From: Linyphia triangularis
Taxonomy: Eukaryota > Arthropoda > Arachnida > Araneae > Linyphiidae
DNA: 64,000 nucleotides
Direction: 5' to 3'
Assembly (NCBI GenBank): GCA_963978545.1
Contig: OZ021722.1
Coordinates: 106,826,442 to 106,890,441 of the forward strand
The stretch's first letter is position 1, and every line of letters begins with the position of its first letter. Under the pieces are notes generated by a model. The model had not been told where the DNA came from, searched no databases, and saw nothing but the letters and a program-made list of their open reading frames with translations. Positions 11,217 to 23,300 of this stretch are shown here, one piece after another. The position numbers and the translations under genes are program-made.

Positions 11217-11695
11217 TTTTTCTTCTCTCAATAGTTCACGTTCGTCGGTCTTAATTTATCCTAAATTCCGTGGACTTGATCTGATTGCGGTCTATTCCTA
11301 GTATCTGAGGTAAGGTCGCCAAATTGGCTTCAGCGATGCAGTTTCCAATGCAGTAGCCCTACTTTTAGAATTACTCCAAAACATGCAACCATTTTATCGG
11401 TATTTTTGTTGTTGTTCAATTGCATATTGTTTCGTACTTTATTGATTTTTTGCATATTTGAAGTTCGTAGTTTAGTTTTAAAGGCCATTTGAATTAACCG
11501 ACATCGGCGCTAACAGGAAACACGTCATTTCGGCCTTGCCACCATCTTTTGAAAATAGCGCCAACATTAACACATACCATCTTAAAAAAATAGACGAGTT
11601 CTTTAAAAACATGTATTGTGTTTTAACCAATGGGTCGTATAAAAAAAGATCATGTTGTCCGCATGCTGTCCATGTAAAGGAAAACAGTTCATCAG

Positions 11696-11961
11696 CAGCG
11701 TAGCCATAAATTTTTTTCGGGAAGGGATATGAAATTATACATCAGAAAATCTTGATTATCATTTTAATTATCAATGCCATATGTATTTAGAAATCAAGAT
11801 AGCAGATACTTTTTCTACGCATGTTTTGAAATTTAAAAATATTTTAAATAAATTTACCATCTTAAACAATAAAATTCTTTAATTTTGGCACTCTAATAGC
11901 AAAAAGAAAAAAATTTGGGAGGGAATATATCCCCATATCCCTCCCCCTGGCTACGCGCCTG
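11696..11961. mobile_element. hAT-like MITE (CAGCGTAGCCA ends)
   Basis: Ends CAGCGTAGCCA and TGGCTACGCGCCTG are inverted copies. Flanks AGTTCATCA and AGTTCATAA fit a slightly offset target duplication. 266 bp, non-coding. Confidence 0.6.
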
Positions 11962-11964
11962 AAG

Positions 11965-12899
11965 TTCATAACACTTGATTTCTAACAACTTCAGTATAAA
12001 CTGCAAGCCGGAGCTTAGCAATCTTTGTTACTAACTCTCCCCCAAAATAGTACGCGTATGTTGGTGACCAAGGCAAACCTATTACTGAACGTTAGATGGT
12101 ATAGTGGCTCCCTCTGCGTGCTGAGAACAAACCACTTACGAGCAACCCAGAAGTTATAGTTAGACATCAGGAGTGTATACGCGACTACAGTTGGTCACTA
12201 TTTTAAAATAATGGATTTAGTCATAGTCAGCCTTTCCGTTTCCCTAAACTATCTTCATTACTTTTAGGTTATGAATCAAATACTTAGCATTTTTATTTCA
12301 GTATGTATGATTATTTCATACAAGACTCCACGAAGAATAAGATCATTTTATAAAGGATTTCATTGGAATAGCGCTTGGAAGTTTGATAATAATGTGTCCT
12401 GTGAAATTAGGATAAGTAAAGATGAATATTAGAAAAGATGACTAATGAATATTGGAGTATACATTTATGAAAGTATCCTATCTTGGTAACATTTATGAAT
12501 ATTGGCAATGGATTGTGGAATATTGAGAAGTCATTCAATAACTTCTTACGATTAAGTATCTGGACTAATTGTTGACAGATTACAAATAGATATTTTTCAG
12601 AGCTATCACATAATATATTTTCAGTGCACTACCTCAAATTTGATTATTGTATTAGCCAATGCGATTCCAAATTAGAGAAAAAAAATGGCAAAATTAAACG
12701 CATTTCTAAAATATTTGTAAAAAAAATGAAGAACCTATTAAAAAAGTCTGAGGAAATTTTGTTTTCCATTTCAAGTTTTCGTACGTAATAAGTAATTGCA
12801 AAAACGAGAATGCAAAGAAGAGTGAAAGAACTATCTACAGATAACTTGTATGCTAAATTTATTCCAATTGCTTTTATTTTTTGCCATTTCTTATATAAT
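11965..12899. other. No recognised feature
   Basis: AT-rich spacer downstream of the IRF2BP gene; the minus-strand frame at 12644-12916 is low-complexity and hydrophobic by composition only. Confidence 0.45.
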
Positions 12900-13150
12900 T
12901 GAAGGACTAGGGGCAAAAAAAACGATCATAGTCAGTTTTTCTCAATTCTCCAGAAAAGCTGATTTTATGTCTCTGGACTTGTACCAGGGTTGAGGTAAAT
13001 GGTTGCTCAAAATCTCACGTACCGTGATATTTATTTGCCAGAGGTCTCAGCCGTGGTTAAAACCTATCTACTATAACTTTACAGATGGCGGGAGCAGCTC
13101 GATGTCGAAAAAACCGAGACTCTTGGTTGTTCTTTGCAGTGGCCCTTCAA
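12900..13150. mobile_element. Foldback MITE M3, copy 1, just past the IRF2BP poly(A) signal
   Basis: Ends TGAAGGACTAGGGGC and GCAGTGGCCCTTCA. Shares internal sequence, in reverse orientation, with the copy in intron 2 (15603-15842), such as the GTACCAGGGTTGA block. AATT occurs at both edges. Confidence 0.65.
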
Positions 13151-13199
13151 TTATTTAAAGTAATGAGACTCACGAAAAGGAAATAAAAAAGCTGCTCAA

Positions 13200-14737
13200 A
13201 AAATGACAACAGTTTTATTTACAAGTCAAAAACAAATAAAAGCACATAGTACAGGGTAATGAACATATTCATGAAACATCACTATTTCACATGTGTTTGT
13301 TATATATTCACAAGGGAAGCAGCGACTAGCAGCAAACACACAATTTCCAGCCACTGGTAGTACAACAGAATAGGGACCACATTCAATGTACACAATCCTA
13401 AATACAAATTTCTAACGGTACCAAATTTTTATCTGTACAAACATGTCCTTATTTAAAAGCCTCATTCAAAATATTCCCTCTTCCGTTCCTTTTAAAGGGA
13501 AGTTACTGGAAACGCACAGAAGCACAAAGAAAGTGATCAATTGGTCACCACAAAAAACACAATCTCCAAAAAGAGAATAAAGCTCTTGCATAGGAATTAA
13601 CTCAAAAGTTTGTACATAAATTCTCTAAAATCTACGCCCACGTTGGGTTCTGAGCCACTTTTTGCATTTTTAAGTGCATATAAAGGGGTAACATAAGAAA
13701 TGCAACTCCTCGAAACATGGTGACACATCTAGGAACTTAAAATTTTAAAAGACCCTTTAAAAATGTACTGTTTATAACAATGAATGTTGTGCATATATCA
13801 GCATTTCTAAATTCGAGAGCTAAACATCCAGTGAAGTTCAGCATTTATTAAGTCGTCCTGTACACACGCGATATACTGGAACATTTTTCAAAACAATGAA
13901 AGAGGTAAAAAGTGACACATCGTAAAGTTTCGTTTGCAATAGATTTTAAAGAAAAAAAAAATTAGCACTTATATGACACATAGAGACTAAGTTTTTAAAA
14001 ACTATGACACAGTCTAAATTTTACACAAAGAAATCAACCAGGTACCTGGCCCTAAATAACAAACATTGCAAGCAATTCAATAAAGCAATCCTAATCTAAT
14101 TCACAAATCATCCTACATAACCTTTCCATATTGCCAGCTAAGTTATCATAACCTACCATCAACTCAAAAAGAGACACCGAAGAATTGCAAGTTAAACATT
14201 TCAATACACACACAAGTAAGCAGACGGTTATATACAATAGAATTTACAACAATGGCTTTATGTTTTCTTTAGAGAAGATACGTCAAAAACACATGCGTTG
14301 GAGAAGCTGTTGGCAGGAAATGAGCAATCGAGGATTTCAGACACTAACCCAGGTTGCTTTTCATTCACAGGTGGAGTGATTGGCCGGGCATCCAGCAGCA
14401 AATGCAGACCAAATGAAAAAAGACTTTTGACCAGGTGGTTGTCATCCACCCGATCGGCCTCCAGTCACAAGTTCTTAAGATGATGACAGCATAGGACTCG
14501 TCAACAAGAGAATTTTTTTCGCGGTCATTAGAAGATGTGGGTCAGCCACTAGACAACAGCCGAAGACGATCCTCAGCAAGAACTATCAACAGGGTAATCA
14601 TACATGGCATTTCCAAGAGTCCCCACATGCCGGGGATGACCGTCGACAAGAGCCATACCACAGTCAGTCAGCCACTAAGAAGACAGCATTCTGGCTGCAT
14701 ACAAGAGAGAACAGAGATCTTTCTTCGTCAGGCTCTT
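13200..14737 (-). other. IRF2BP 3' UTR
   Basis: About 1.5 kb of non-coding, repeat-poor sequence directly downstream of the stop codon. It has no transposon ends or microsatellites, unlike the flanks, and runs to a canonical polyadenylation signal. The UTR assignment is inference from the stop codon, the poly(A) signal and the abrupt return of a MITE beyond it. Confidence 0.65.
13214..13219 (-). promoter_or_regulatory. Polyadenylation signal AATAAA of the IRF2BP gene
   Basis: The minus strand reads GTAAATAAAACTG here. It is the canonical hexamer, with a T-rich segment 15-40 nt downstream on the minus strand, as expected around a cleavage site. Cleavage is expected at about 13190-13205. Confidence 0.55.
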
Positions 14738-15117
14738 TTATGTTTCTCGTTCCTTTTTGATCTTGAGCTGCTCTTCGCCGAGTATGGTGGCGATCTCGCC
14801 CTGCATGAAGGCCCATGGCACTGCTGACCCTGCAAGTGGACACTTCTCGCCGCTCGGGCAGTACACCTCGTTGCCGTTCGCGGCTCCCTGGCTCTTGATG
14901 CTCTCCCTGGAGCAGGGGAAGCAGAACTTGTGATTGGGGACTGATGGGCACTGGACGAAGTGAGTGTCTTCGAGTCGTTCGTTGCAAAGGGTGCACTTGA
15001 GAGGAGGTGCGGAGGCGGCGCCATCCCCGTTGCCAGTGGTGGAGGTGGTCGTGGTTGTAGGAGTGGTATCGGATTCGGTGGAGGAGGTGGGGCGATTAGA
15101 GGCGGACTTCTTGCCAG
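14738..15117 (-). CDS. IRF2BP exon 3 (RING-like finger and stop)
   Basis: The acceptor is CTCCTCTTCCAG, with the first exon base at 15117; the stop is TAA at 14740-14738. It encodes a Thr-rich linker ([11 protein letters not shown]) and then the C-terminal RING-like domain, which is nearly identical to the family consensus. The exon-2 to exon-3 junction restores an Ala codon, as does the exon-1 to exon-2 junction. Confidence 0.93.
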
Positions 15118-18100
15118 CTGGAAGAGGAGCGAGAGAGAAGTTGTTAGTGAATGTCACAGAAATGCATTGTTTCATACAAGCAAATAGCTACAGAGATGAT
15201 TTGTTTCAAAAGATTTCGACTAATAATATTTTAGATTTTGATAAGTATTGGTTTGATGAATCGTTTTGCTCTAAGGCACACACAAAAAATCCCTAATGAC
15301 AATGCTATAAAATGAATAGAAGTTTAACTATATAACCAATATAATTGATTTGTCTTAATCTAATCCTGATCATTTATACAAAATTAGCACTGTGTAAAAT
15401 TCATAAATTAAGAATTCCATGGTGAATAAAATAGAGCACTTTTCTGCATAAGTATAATACTTGAAAGCCTTTTTTGTTTGTTTTTAATTTGACATATTTA
15501 AAAACTCGCGTAAATTTAATTTCTTTAAATAAATAAATGGAGGAATTTTTATAAAAAGCACAGATTATTAGTTACTTTGAAGACTTTCTAAAGAAATAAT
15601 ACGTGAAGGGCCACGGCAAAGAACGATCAGAGTCGAATTTTTTCGAAAGGCTTTCCCGCCATCTGCAAGGTTATAGCAGATAGTTTAACCACGCCGAGTC
15701 TTCTGGCTAATAAATATTATGGGACTTAGTGTAACCTTTTTCTTCAACCCTGGGTACAAGCCCTGAGACATGAAACTTTAAATCAGCTTTTCTGGAGAAC
15801 TGAAACAACGGACTCTGACCGTTCTTTGCCATAGCCCTTCAAATGTCTTAAGTGAGCAATTCTTTGAAATTTTGATACGAAGAGTGAAAATCTGTTCCAA
15901 GTTATCGTTCAGGGTGGCCACAAAATTCAGGAAAAAAAGTTCCCTGACAGATTTCTAAAAAATTCCCTGATTTTAGGGCAAACTTTTTTTCAAATTTCCC
16001 CAATTTTCTTAGGTTTTCTATATGTCTAGCCACCCTGATCAAATAGAACATGTATGCTCAAGAGAAAATACGCAATTTTTTTTAAAAATAGCTTTGCTGG
16101 TAATGAAAAGTTTAAATTATTCCGTAACATTTAACTTCTAATGGCTTACCACAACAAATCTCCATGTAAATAGCGCCAAAATACGGATGAACGCGCCTTA
16201 AACAATACAAAATTTCCCTGATTTTTCATGAAATTTTAAAAAGTTCCCTGACATTTCCCTGATTTTCCCGGTTTTGTGGCCACTCTGTCGTTTGTGGCGT
16301 TGTTTTGAACTTCCAAGAAATCGCCAAATAGTGAGAGTGCATCTGTAAGTGGAACAAACTCCGTTGGAATCCACTCACCATTTGCGATTCCGTTCGGTGA
16401 GTGCCTTGCAGCTGATCCCGGCCGACTTCCGCCGTTTATGGCACTGTCGGGGATTCCGTTCCTCGGTGATCCCGGCGGCAGACTGTCTGCCACCGACATG
16501 AGGGCCGCCATCGGCGTCTGTCCGGTCGACTGCACAGCCACGACCGTGCCTTCCGGGGGACTGACTGTGCGATTGCCCAGTGGCGAAACAGTGCTGGTCA
16601 CCGACGTCGGAACGGAACTCACGGTGCTGAAGGCTGCAGAAGAAAAAAACTGTAAGGTGCTGACCGCTACACAGAGAAAGAGAGAATGGAGAGTGAGATA
16701 ACGCTCGGAACACATGATTGGTATTATGCAGTTCAGTGGCGGGAAAAGCGGCTTTGGGTCACGTGCCTCTCAAATTGCTTGGATCCTTTTTTTTTTTAAC
16801 ACTTTCTCTGCCGATCACGTAATAGTCTGAGAGGCGACTGCAATTTTTGGACACCATCAACATCATTCTGAATTTTTTTATAGAAATTGGAAAAAAGTTA
16901 GTAGATTACGAATCCACTGGTCTGCCGTGGCAAAAATGGCCGAAACTGATCAAATATCGGCTTGGAATGAGTTGAACTAAAATCCGATTGCCAAATATGT
17001 CATAACTTGCCAAAAATAGAACAAACTTATTCGTCTGGCAACCCACTTCATTTTGATTTTCAATGAGAAAAAGCGCAAACGATTTCTGATCTTTGGCTCG
17101 GAAAACTTATAAACTTATATCTTTTAAAAGTAAGCCAAATTGGCGACATCAGTTACGTCGTAAGTGACGTAATATTACTGTCGCCAGATATCTGAATCGT
17201 CTGCAGCCTTCTTAATTGAAAATTAAAGAGTGAGGGTTATCAAATAAAAAAAAAATTGCTTGGTTATTTGGCAAGTTATGGCGCATTTGGCAATTGGATT
17301 TAGTTCAACTTATTAAAAGTCGATTTTTGATCAATTTCGGCCATTTTTGCCACGGCAGACCAGTGGATTCGTAATCTACTCACTTTTCTCCAATTTCCAT
17401 AAAAAATTCAGAATGATGTTCGATGGGGTCCAAAAATTGCAGTCGCCTCTCAGTCTATAATGTTATGTTACTCCCCAGTAGTCTGTCCTGATCAGACTGC
17501 ACCAGATCGGAGTTGGCGTTCTTTGCTGGAATTACCTGAAACTGTTTTAAAAACACAAGCTTTCAGCTGACCTTATGGAGGCAGATAAGACGTATCTTAT
17601 ATTTATGACAAAAATTATTTTGCTACTTCAGTTAATTCCAGCATGAATGGAAACTCCGATCGGGTGGAGTCTGATCAGGACAGACTAATGGGGAGTAACA
17701 AGACATTTCGTGTTGGCGCGTGATCGGCAGCGAATGTGTCAAGAGTTAGTCCTAGCAAGGATCATTCCCTATACTCGCTATGTTACAATCTTCTAGTCCA
17801 GTGCATTTAGAAACTACTTTCTTTAAAACCTTGACATTTGGTGAGAAGGTGCGAAAAAGATTACTTAATAAAATGACATTAATTGTTTTCATTTAATTTC
17901 CATCTATAATAAATTAAAATAGCAATAGACAAAACCACATACAGCCACTGCATAGGTATTGACGTAAAGATTTCAAATTTAAAATACAATACATTAGACG
18001 CTTTTTTCAAGTTTTTAATTTATGTCATTTCATTAAGTGATCTTTTTCGTACCTACTCGCCAAACGCGAAAGTTTCATAGAAAGTAGTTTCCAAATGAAC

Positions 18101-20305
18101 TGGGCTAGAAGATTGTAACATAGGGAGTGTAGGAAATGATTCCTACTAGGACTACCCCTTAACTTTTTAAAAATTTATTAATAATATTTTATTACCGTTT
18201 TCAATACCTTGTATAAAAGTTCATAGTTTGAAAGCCAAACTACTCAGATTAGTTCCAAAAAAAAAAAATATTAGGTCTATGGAAGTCATTATCCTTCTGT
18301 AATTTATTGCTATTTTGTCAATAAACTAACATCAAGGGGTACAATTTGATATTTGTCAAGGGAGTATTTTTTAATAGATAAAAAATTAGTTTAAAATTTT
18401 ATCCATAGATGGCGTAAGTTGTAGATCCAGATAATGGATAGAAAATTTCATCGACATATCCTGTAGATGGCGCTGCCAATATTTGCAACAAGATATATCC
18501 AATTTGTGCTCTTGTGAAACATTTACAATTCAGAGCCGCGAAATGGAGAGAAAATTCGATTATTTCATAAAATACATACTAAACTACCAGAACTGACAGT
18601 GCCATCTACATACGAAACTTTTAACTACTCTTTATCTGTATTAAAAGAAAATATTCTTTATTAACCATTTGGGGGATTAATGAATAAATTGGGGGAACCA
18701 TTTGAGGGATTAATATCAATTTTCGAAACATCAACGACTTTTAATCTTGTGTAAGGGGAAAATTTTTAAAGGCTGGAATCCGTTACGTCATCACCCAAAG
18801 CTGCTTTTCGCCAATTAGATAAATATTGCAATAGTTCAATATTACTTAAAATTTACTTAAATATACTTAATGAGTAGCAAATAATATATTTAAAAAATTT
18901 TAATCAAAATTTAATACAGAAACCACACAAAATAAAATACACAAAGTTTTATACTTCTTTTAAAGAAGTAAGAGTTGCAAATTAGCGTACACTCAAATTG
19001 GATACTTGGAAGCAAATGAAAAATCGATTTTCAAAAATTTACAAAATCCTTAAAATATATTGCTATTAAGGGGGTCCAGTACCGAAAATAAAAAAAAACT
19101 TTATTTATGTACATTTTTATGTCAAAAATTTATTTTATGTATGAGATACTATTTATATATCTTTGAGAAAATGTTTTTTTAAATATTGTGTTTAGTTATT
19201 TAAAAAAAAAAATTAAAAACCAAGAAAAATCCATAATAATTGATGTTTGCGTATTTTGATATAAGTCAAGAAAAAATAAATTTTTTTTCAAAGTGAAAGC
19301 TTTCTGTAACACATAATTATATAAAGAAAATTTTGTCTTCACAGAATTTTGATAGGTGAATTAAAAAAAATTAAAAAAATTCTCAAAGTTAAAATATTGA
19401 AATTTTTGCTTTTTTTTTATGTTATCTTTTACGCTAAATGTTATATTTTAAAACAGAATTAAAAAAATAATATTCTGTGAAGACAAAATATTTAAAACTA
19501 TATAAATTAAATGCTCCAAAAATTTGAATAGCCAATTATTAATGGTTCTGGAGATATATCGATTTGAATATGCAACATCTGTGAAAAACACTAGTGTTCG
19601 AAAAACGCACTTTAAGCAGACGCTTCAAGGTGTTACGCCCATTAGTGATGTTTAAATAACAGGTAATTTTGTGGCGTTCTAATCACCGGAGGAATAAGAT
19701 AAAAGCATCATTCTCTTCAGGAATGTATGAACTATTTTTTAAAATCAGACATTTTTTTGGGGATTTTTGAAAAAATTTCGGTACTGGACCCCCTTAAGGA
19801 TCGAAATAGGACGAAATATGTTGCATTATTTATGTGGGTAAGTATTGCGTTATATATTATACGAAAAGTTGTAAACAAGCCGATTTAAAGCAACGATGCT
19901 CTATTGAGACAAAATTCGAAAAGATATTTCAGTAATTATTGCAAGGTTTAAACACGTTGACTGCCACTGTCTAAAGAGCCAATTTGATTTAACCTTTAAC
20001 TGCTGTATGCGGTCTGACAGACCTCGAGTCATTTTTTGTGGAATGCTTCCATCCACTAAAATATTTCAACTTTGACTTTTATATTAATTTGTCTGATACT
20101 TTGTCAAATTTTAAATTGATGTTCACTCATTTCTTTGGCGCAGTATGAACCTAGTGTTGCCCTCGCGCCAAAATTAACAAACCACTTAACCACAGCACTC
20201 GTCGACGCGTTGATCGGAGAAGAGATTCAACCAGTAGCCCGAGTTGAATGCAACTCATTTGGCAGTCAACGTGTTAACAAAATACTTCATTAAAAAAAAA
20301 AAATC

Positions 20306-20339
<34 letters not shown>

Positions 20340-23300
20340 ACGGTCATACCCACTGGTTATTCCAAGTCATCTGATTAAACCCATTCCATTGAAAAACTAA
20401 ATAAGCCAAACAATCATAAGAATCTATAATTCCCCTCATTAAAAAAAATAACACTTTCATAGAAAATAGAGCACAAGACAGTAACTCTGAAAAATCTTAT
20501 GTAATCGATCTTTATGAAGTTTTCGCAAAATGCAACTTTTACTTAAGGCTTGAATAAATTGCATTGAATATTTTTTTACTTTTAATTATCCATATGTATT
20601 ACATAAGGTAATGAAAGTGTAGCATTCGGTCAAAAAATATTTTTTTTGCTTTTTTTTTTTGCATTTCTCCCCGTTTAGGAACATCCTGTTTTCAATAAAG
20701 TGATATAGAAAAAATGTGTGTATGTGGTCAGCATAACTCCCAAACAAATTGACCATGATGTTAAAATTTTGTACGAGGGTTAGAGATGGCACAAGGACCT
20801 ATCACTTAAGTTTACGTCAAAATCGCGCATGTGCATAGGGTAGTTGCTGCTGAAAAAATCATGTTTTTCAGTAACTGCTAAAAAACGGCTCTAACCATTT
20901 TGTTCAAAATCGCTGTAGTCATCAACGATCGTCTCTGCACACTTTCACTACAAGAAATGACAATATAAGAATGATCGATAAGTATATCGCCAAAAGCACC
21001 ATTTAGGCGAAGTATTTTTTTTTTTTTTTTAAAGACCCATACAAGAATTATCGCCAAACTGGCCATTTTTTCTTAAAGAATAATGGAAATATAAAAATGA
21101 CACAAATCCACATCAGTAATATAGTGTAATTGAAAGTTGTGCGATGTTTCACACCCCAAGTTTTGAACGAAAACTTGTTTATTATGAACTTTACGAAGAA
21201 GAATTAACAACGATGCAAAAAAAAAAGCATTTCGTAACCGAACATTCGATAAGGAATTCGAAACACAATAAAATGCTTTGAAATCATTTGAGTCAAGACA
21301 TAGCAATAGAGCGTAGGGGTTGGGCGGCGGCGATCATTTTATCGAGAACATGCTGCTTTCATCATAGGCACACGTGATAGCCCAACAGGCCAGCGAACTC
21401 CGCCTGTTAGTGACGTCACTCGAGGTCGCCCAATCCACAATGGGCATTTCCTGTCTCCAACGGTAGTAGTAATCTGAGGTTGTAAAAACACCAACTGGAA
21501 ATGGAATCGTGGAAATAATACGATACAAATACATCCTTCAGATTTTTCGTATTAAAATTTTATGGCGTGCGTACCAATAATATCCCGTCAAATAAACAAT
21601 TCCTTGATGTTTTCCGATTTAACAGTTGGATTGCCTTGATAATCAAGATTTTATTACCCATTAAAAAAAAGAAGAAATTTAGAAAGATTACAATTGATTT
21701 TAACAATGTTTTGGTCGTCAAAAACTTAGCTGTTTGTCTACTTTTGCTGAATTTTGTAAACTTTCGATAGTAACTGGAATAAAAAAGTTCCATGTGTAAT
21801 CGCTCAATTTCATTGTGTTTCAACTGTTTTTCTTCCAAGTTTTAGCAACTATGATATATGTCTGCGAAAGTCCGAGGATAGCTTTTAATTATTAAAATGT
21901 GGAACGGGACCACGGTTCGGTTATTTGCAAGGCAGCTAAGGTTTTGGTCTAAAATTTAGAAACAAGTTAAATTTTCCTCCGAAATAATAGTTAGTCAAAT
22001 TTTTTATTTAAACAAATAATTTAAATTTTGTTTTCCCCTGAAATTTTACCAATAATCTCCAATATAACTCCAATGGAAAGGTGCAAGACCACTCCCTTAA
22101 CCCCCATCTCTGGTTGCGCATATTAAAAGAGAAAAACCAAAAATACGATTGGCGGACAAAATAACTTTTTGATCTGTTCAATTTAAAAACAGTAGCTAGA
22201 GAACATTTGTCATAAGAAGCGAACAAAAACATTTTATTAAGAAAATATTAGGTTTTTATAAATCCTAATCTCCAACACTATTTAGATTTCTTTGTTGCTT
22301 AATTTACAACTCAGTTGATGTTTAAAAAGACTAATACAAAGAAAAAAAAATAACCCCGCATTTTTAAAAATTTTGTAAGCAGAGGTTTTAAAATTCAGGG
22401 GCGGAAACAATCAAAATGAAAGAGGAAAATATATACGCAGCGTTATTTTGAACAGCGAAAATAGCTGATAAAGAATATATTTGTGTACTAATGTGGGTAC
22501 AGAAGTGGCGCAGACAGATTTTTTTTTTTTTTCTGAAGGAGTTTTAGGCCTCGTGTTCGATACCAGCAGGTGTGACTGACGGCAGACTGAAGGAACGACA
22601 GTATGGTGGAGGTTGTTCGGTATTATACATCAGTTCCTAACATGACGTCATCCAGTTAACTAGCTGAGCGCTTCATTTTGAGTGATTATTTTACAGTGGT
22701 GAGATTATCGCAAAACATCACGAAAAATAATAAAATAAGATTTAAATTTAAATTTCCAAATAAAACCTTTTTGGGAACAACTTCCAGCGTTCTATCGTCT
22801 TCTCGGTTTGCCGCCAGTTGCACACCGCTAGTATCGTACACGTGGCCTTAGGCAAATATAGTCCGATAAAGCCTATAAAATCCACTTAAAAAAAAATTGT
22901 AGATAAAGTGGAACTACTCAGCGAAAATAAGCGGAAATCCGCTTAAACGCGGAAGATTTTCACACTTGAAAATTAGACAGCCATGTTGTCGGGCGTTAGT
23001 AAAAGATTTTTGTTTATCCATTAGAAAACAAATTTTAAAGGAGTAAGAACTGAAGAAAGTACGACAGAAGAGGAAAGCAAGAAATTCTGCAGATCTTGAG
23101 TACTTTTTTATTTTTTTTTATACGAGGCTTACTCTATCCTGTCAATCCCACAAAAAAAGAAAAAAAAAAAAAAAAAAAAAACCTTGAAAAATGTTTATTC
23201 ATCGTAATTTATAAAAATTGCATTTTAATGTTAAATTACTTGTAATATTTAGACTTAAAGAAACGTAATGGATAAATTTGACTAAACAGAGAGGAAAATA

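Larger units (their letters stand above)
15118..16378 (-). other. IRF2BP intron 2 (1,261 bp)
   Basis: Bounded by GTGAGT (first base 16378) and CTTCCAG (last base 15118). It contains a hAT-type MITE (15910-16287) and a foldback MITE (15603-15842); the rest is unremarkable AT-rich sequence. Confidence 0.85.

Noticed and set aside
14960..15296. Plus-strand frames opposite IRF2BP exon 3
   Set aside because: Gly-rich readings are the complement of the Thr-rich linker and the finger; not independent genes.
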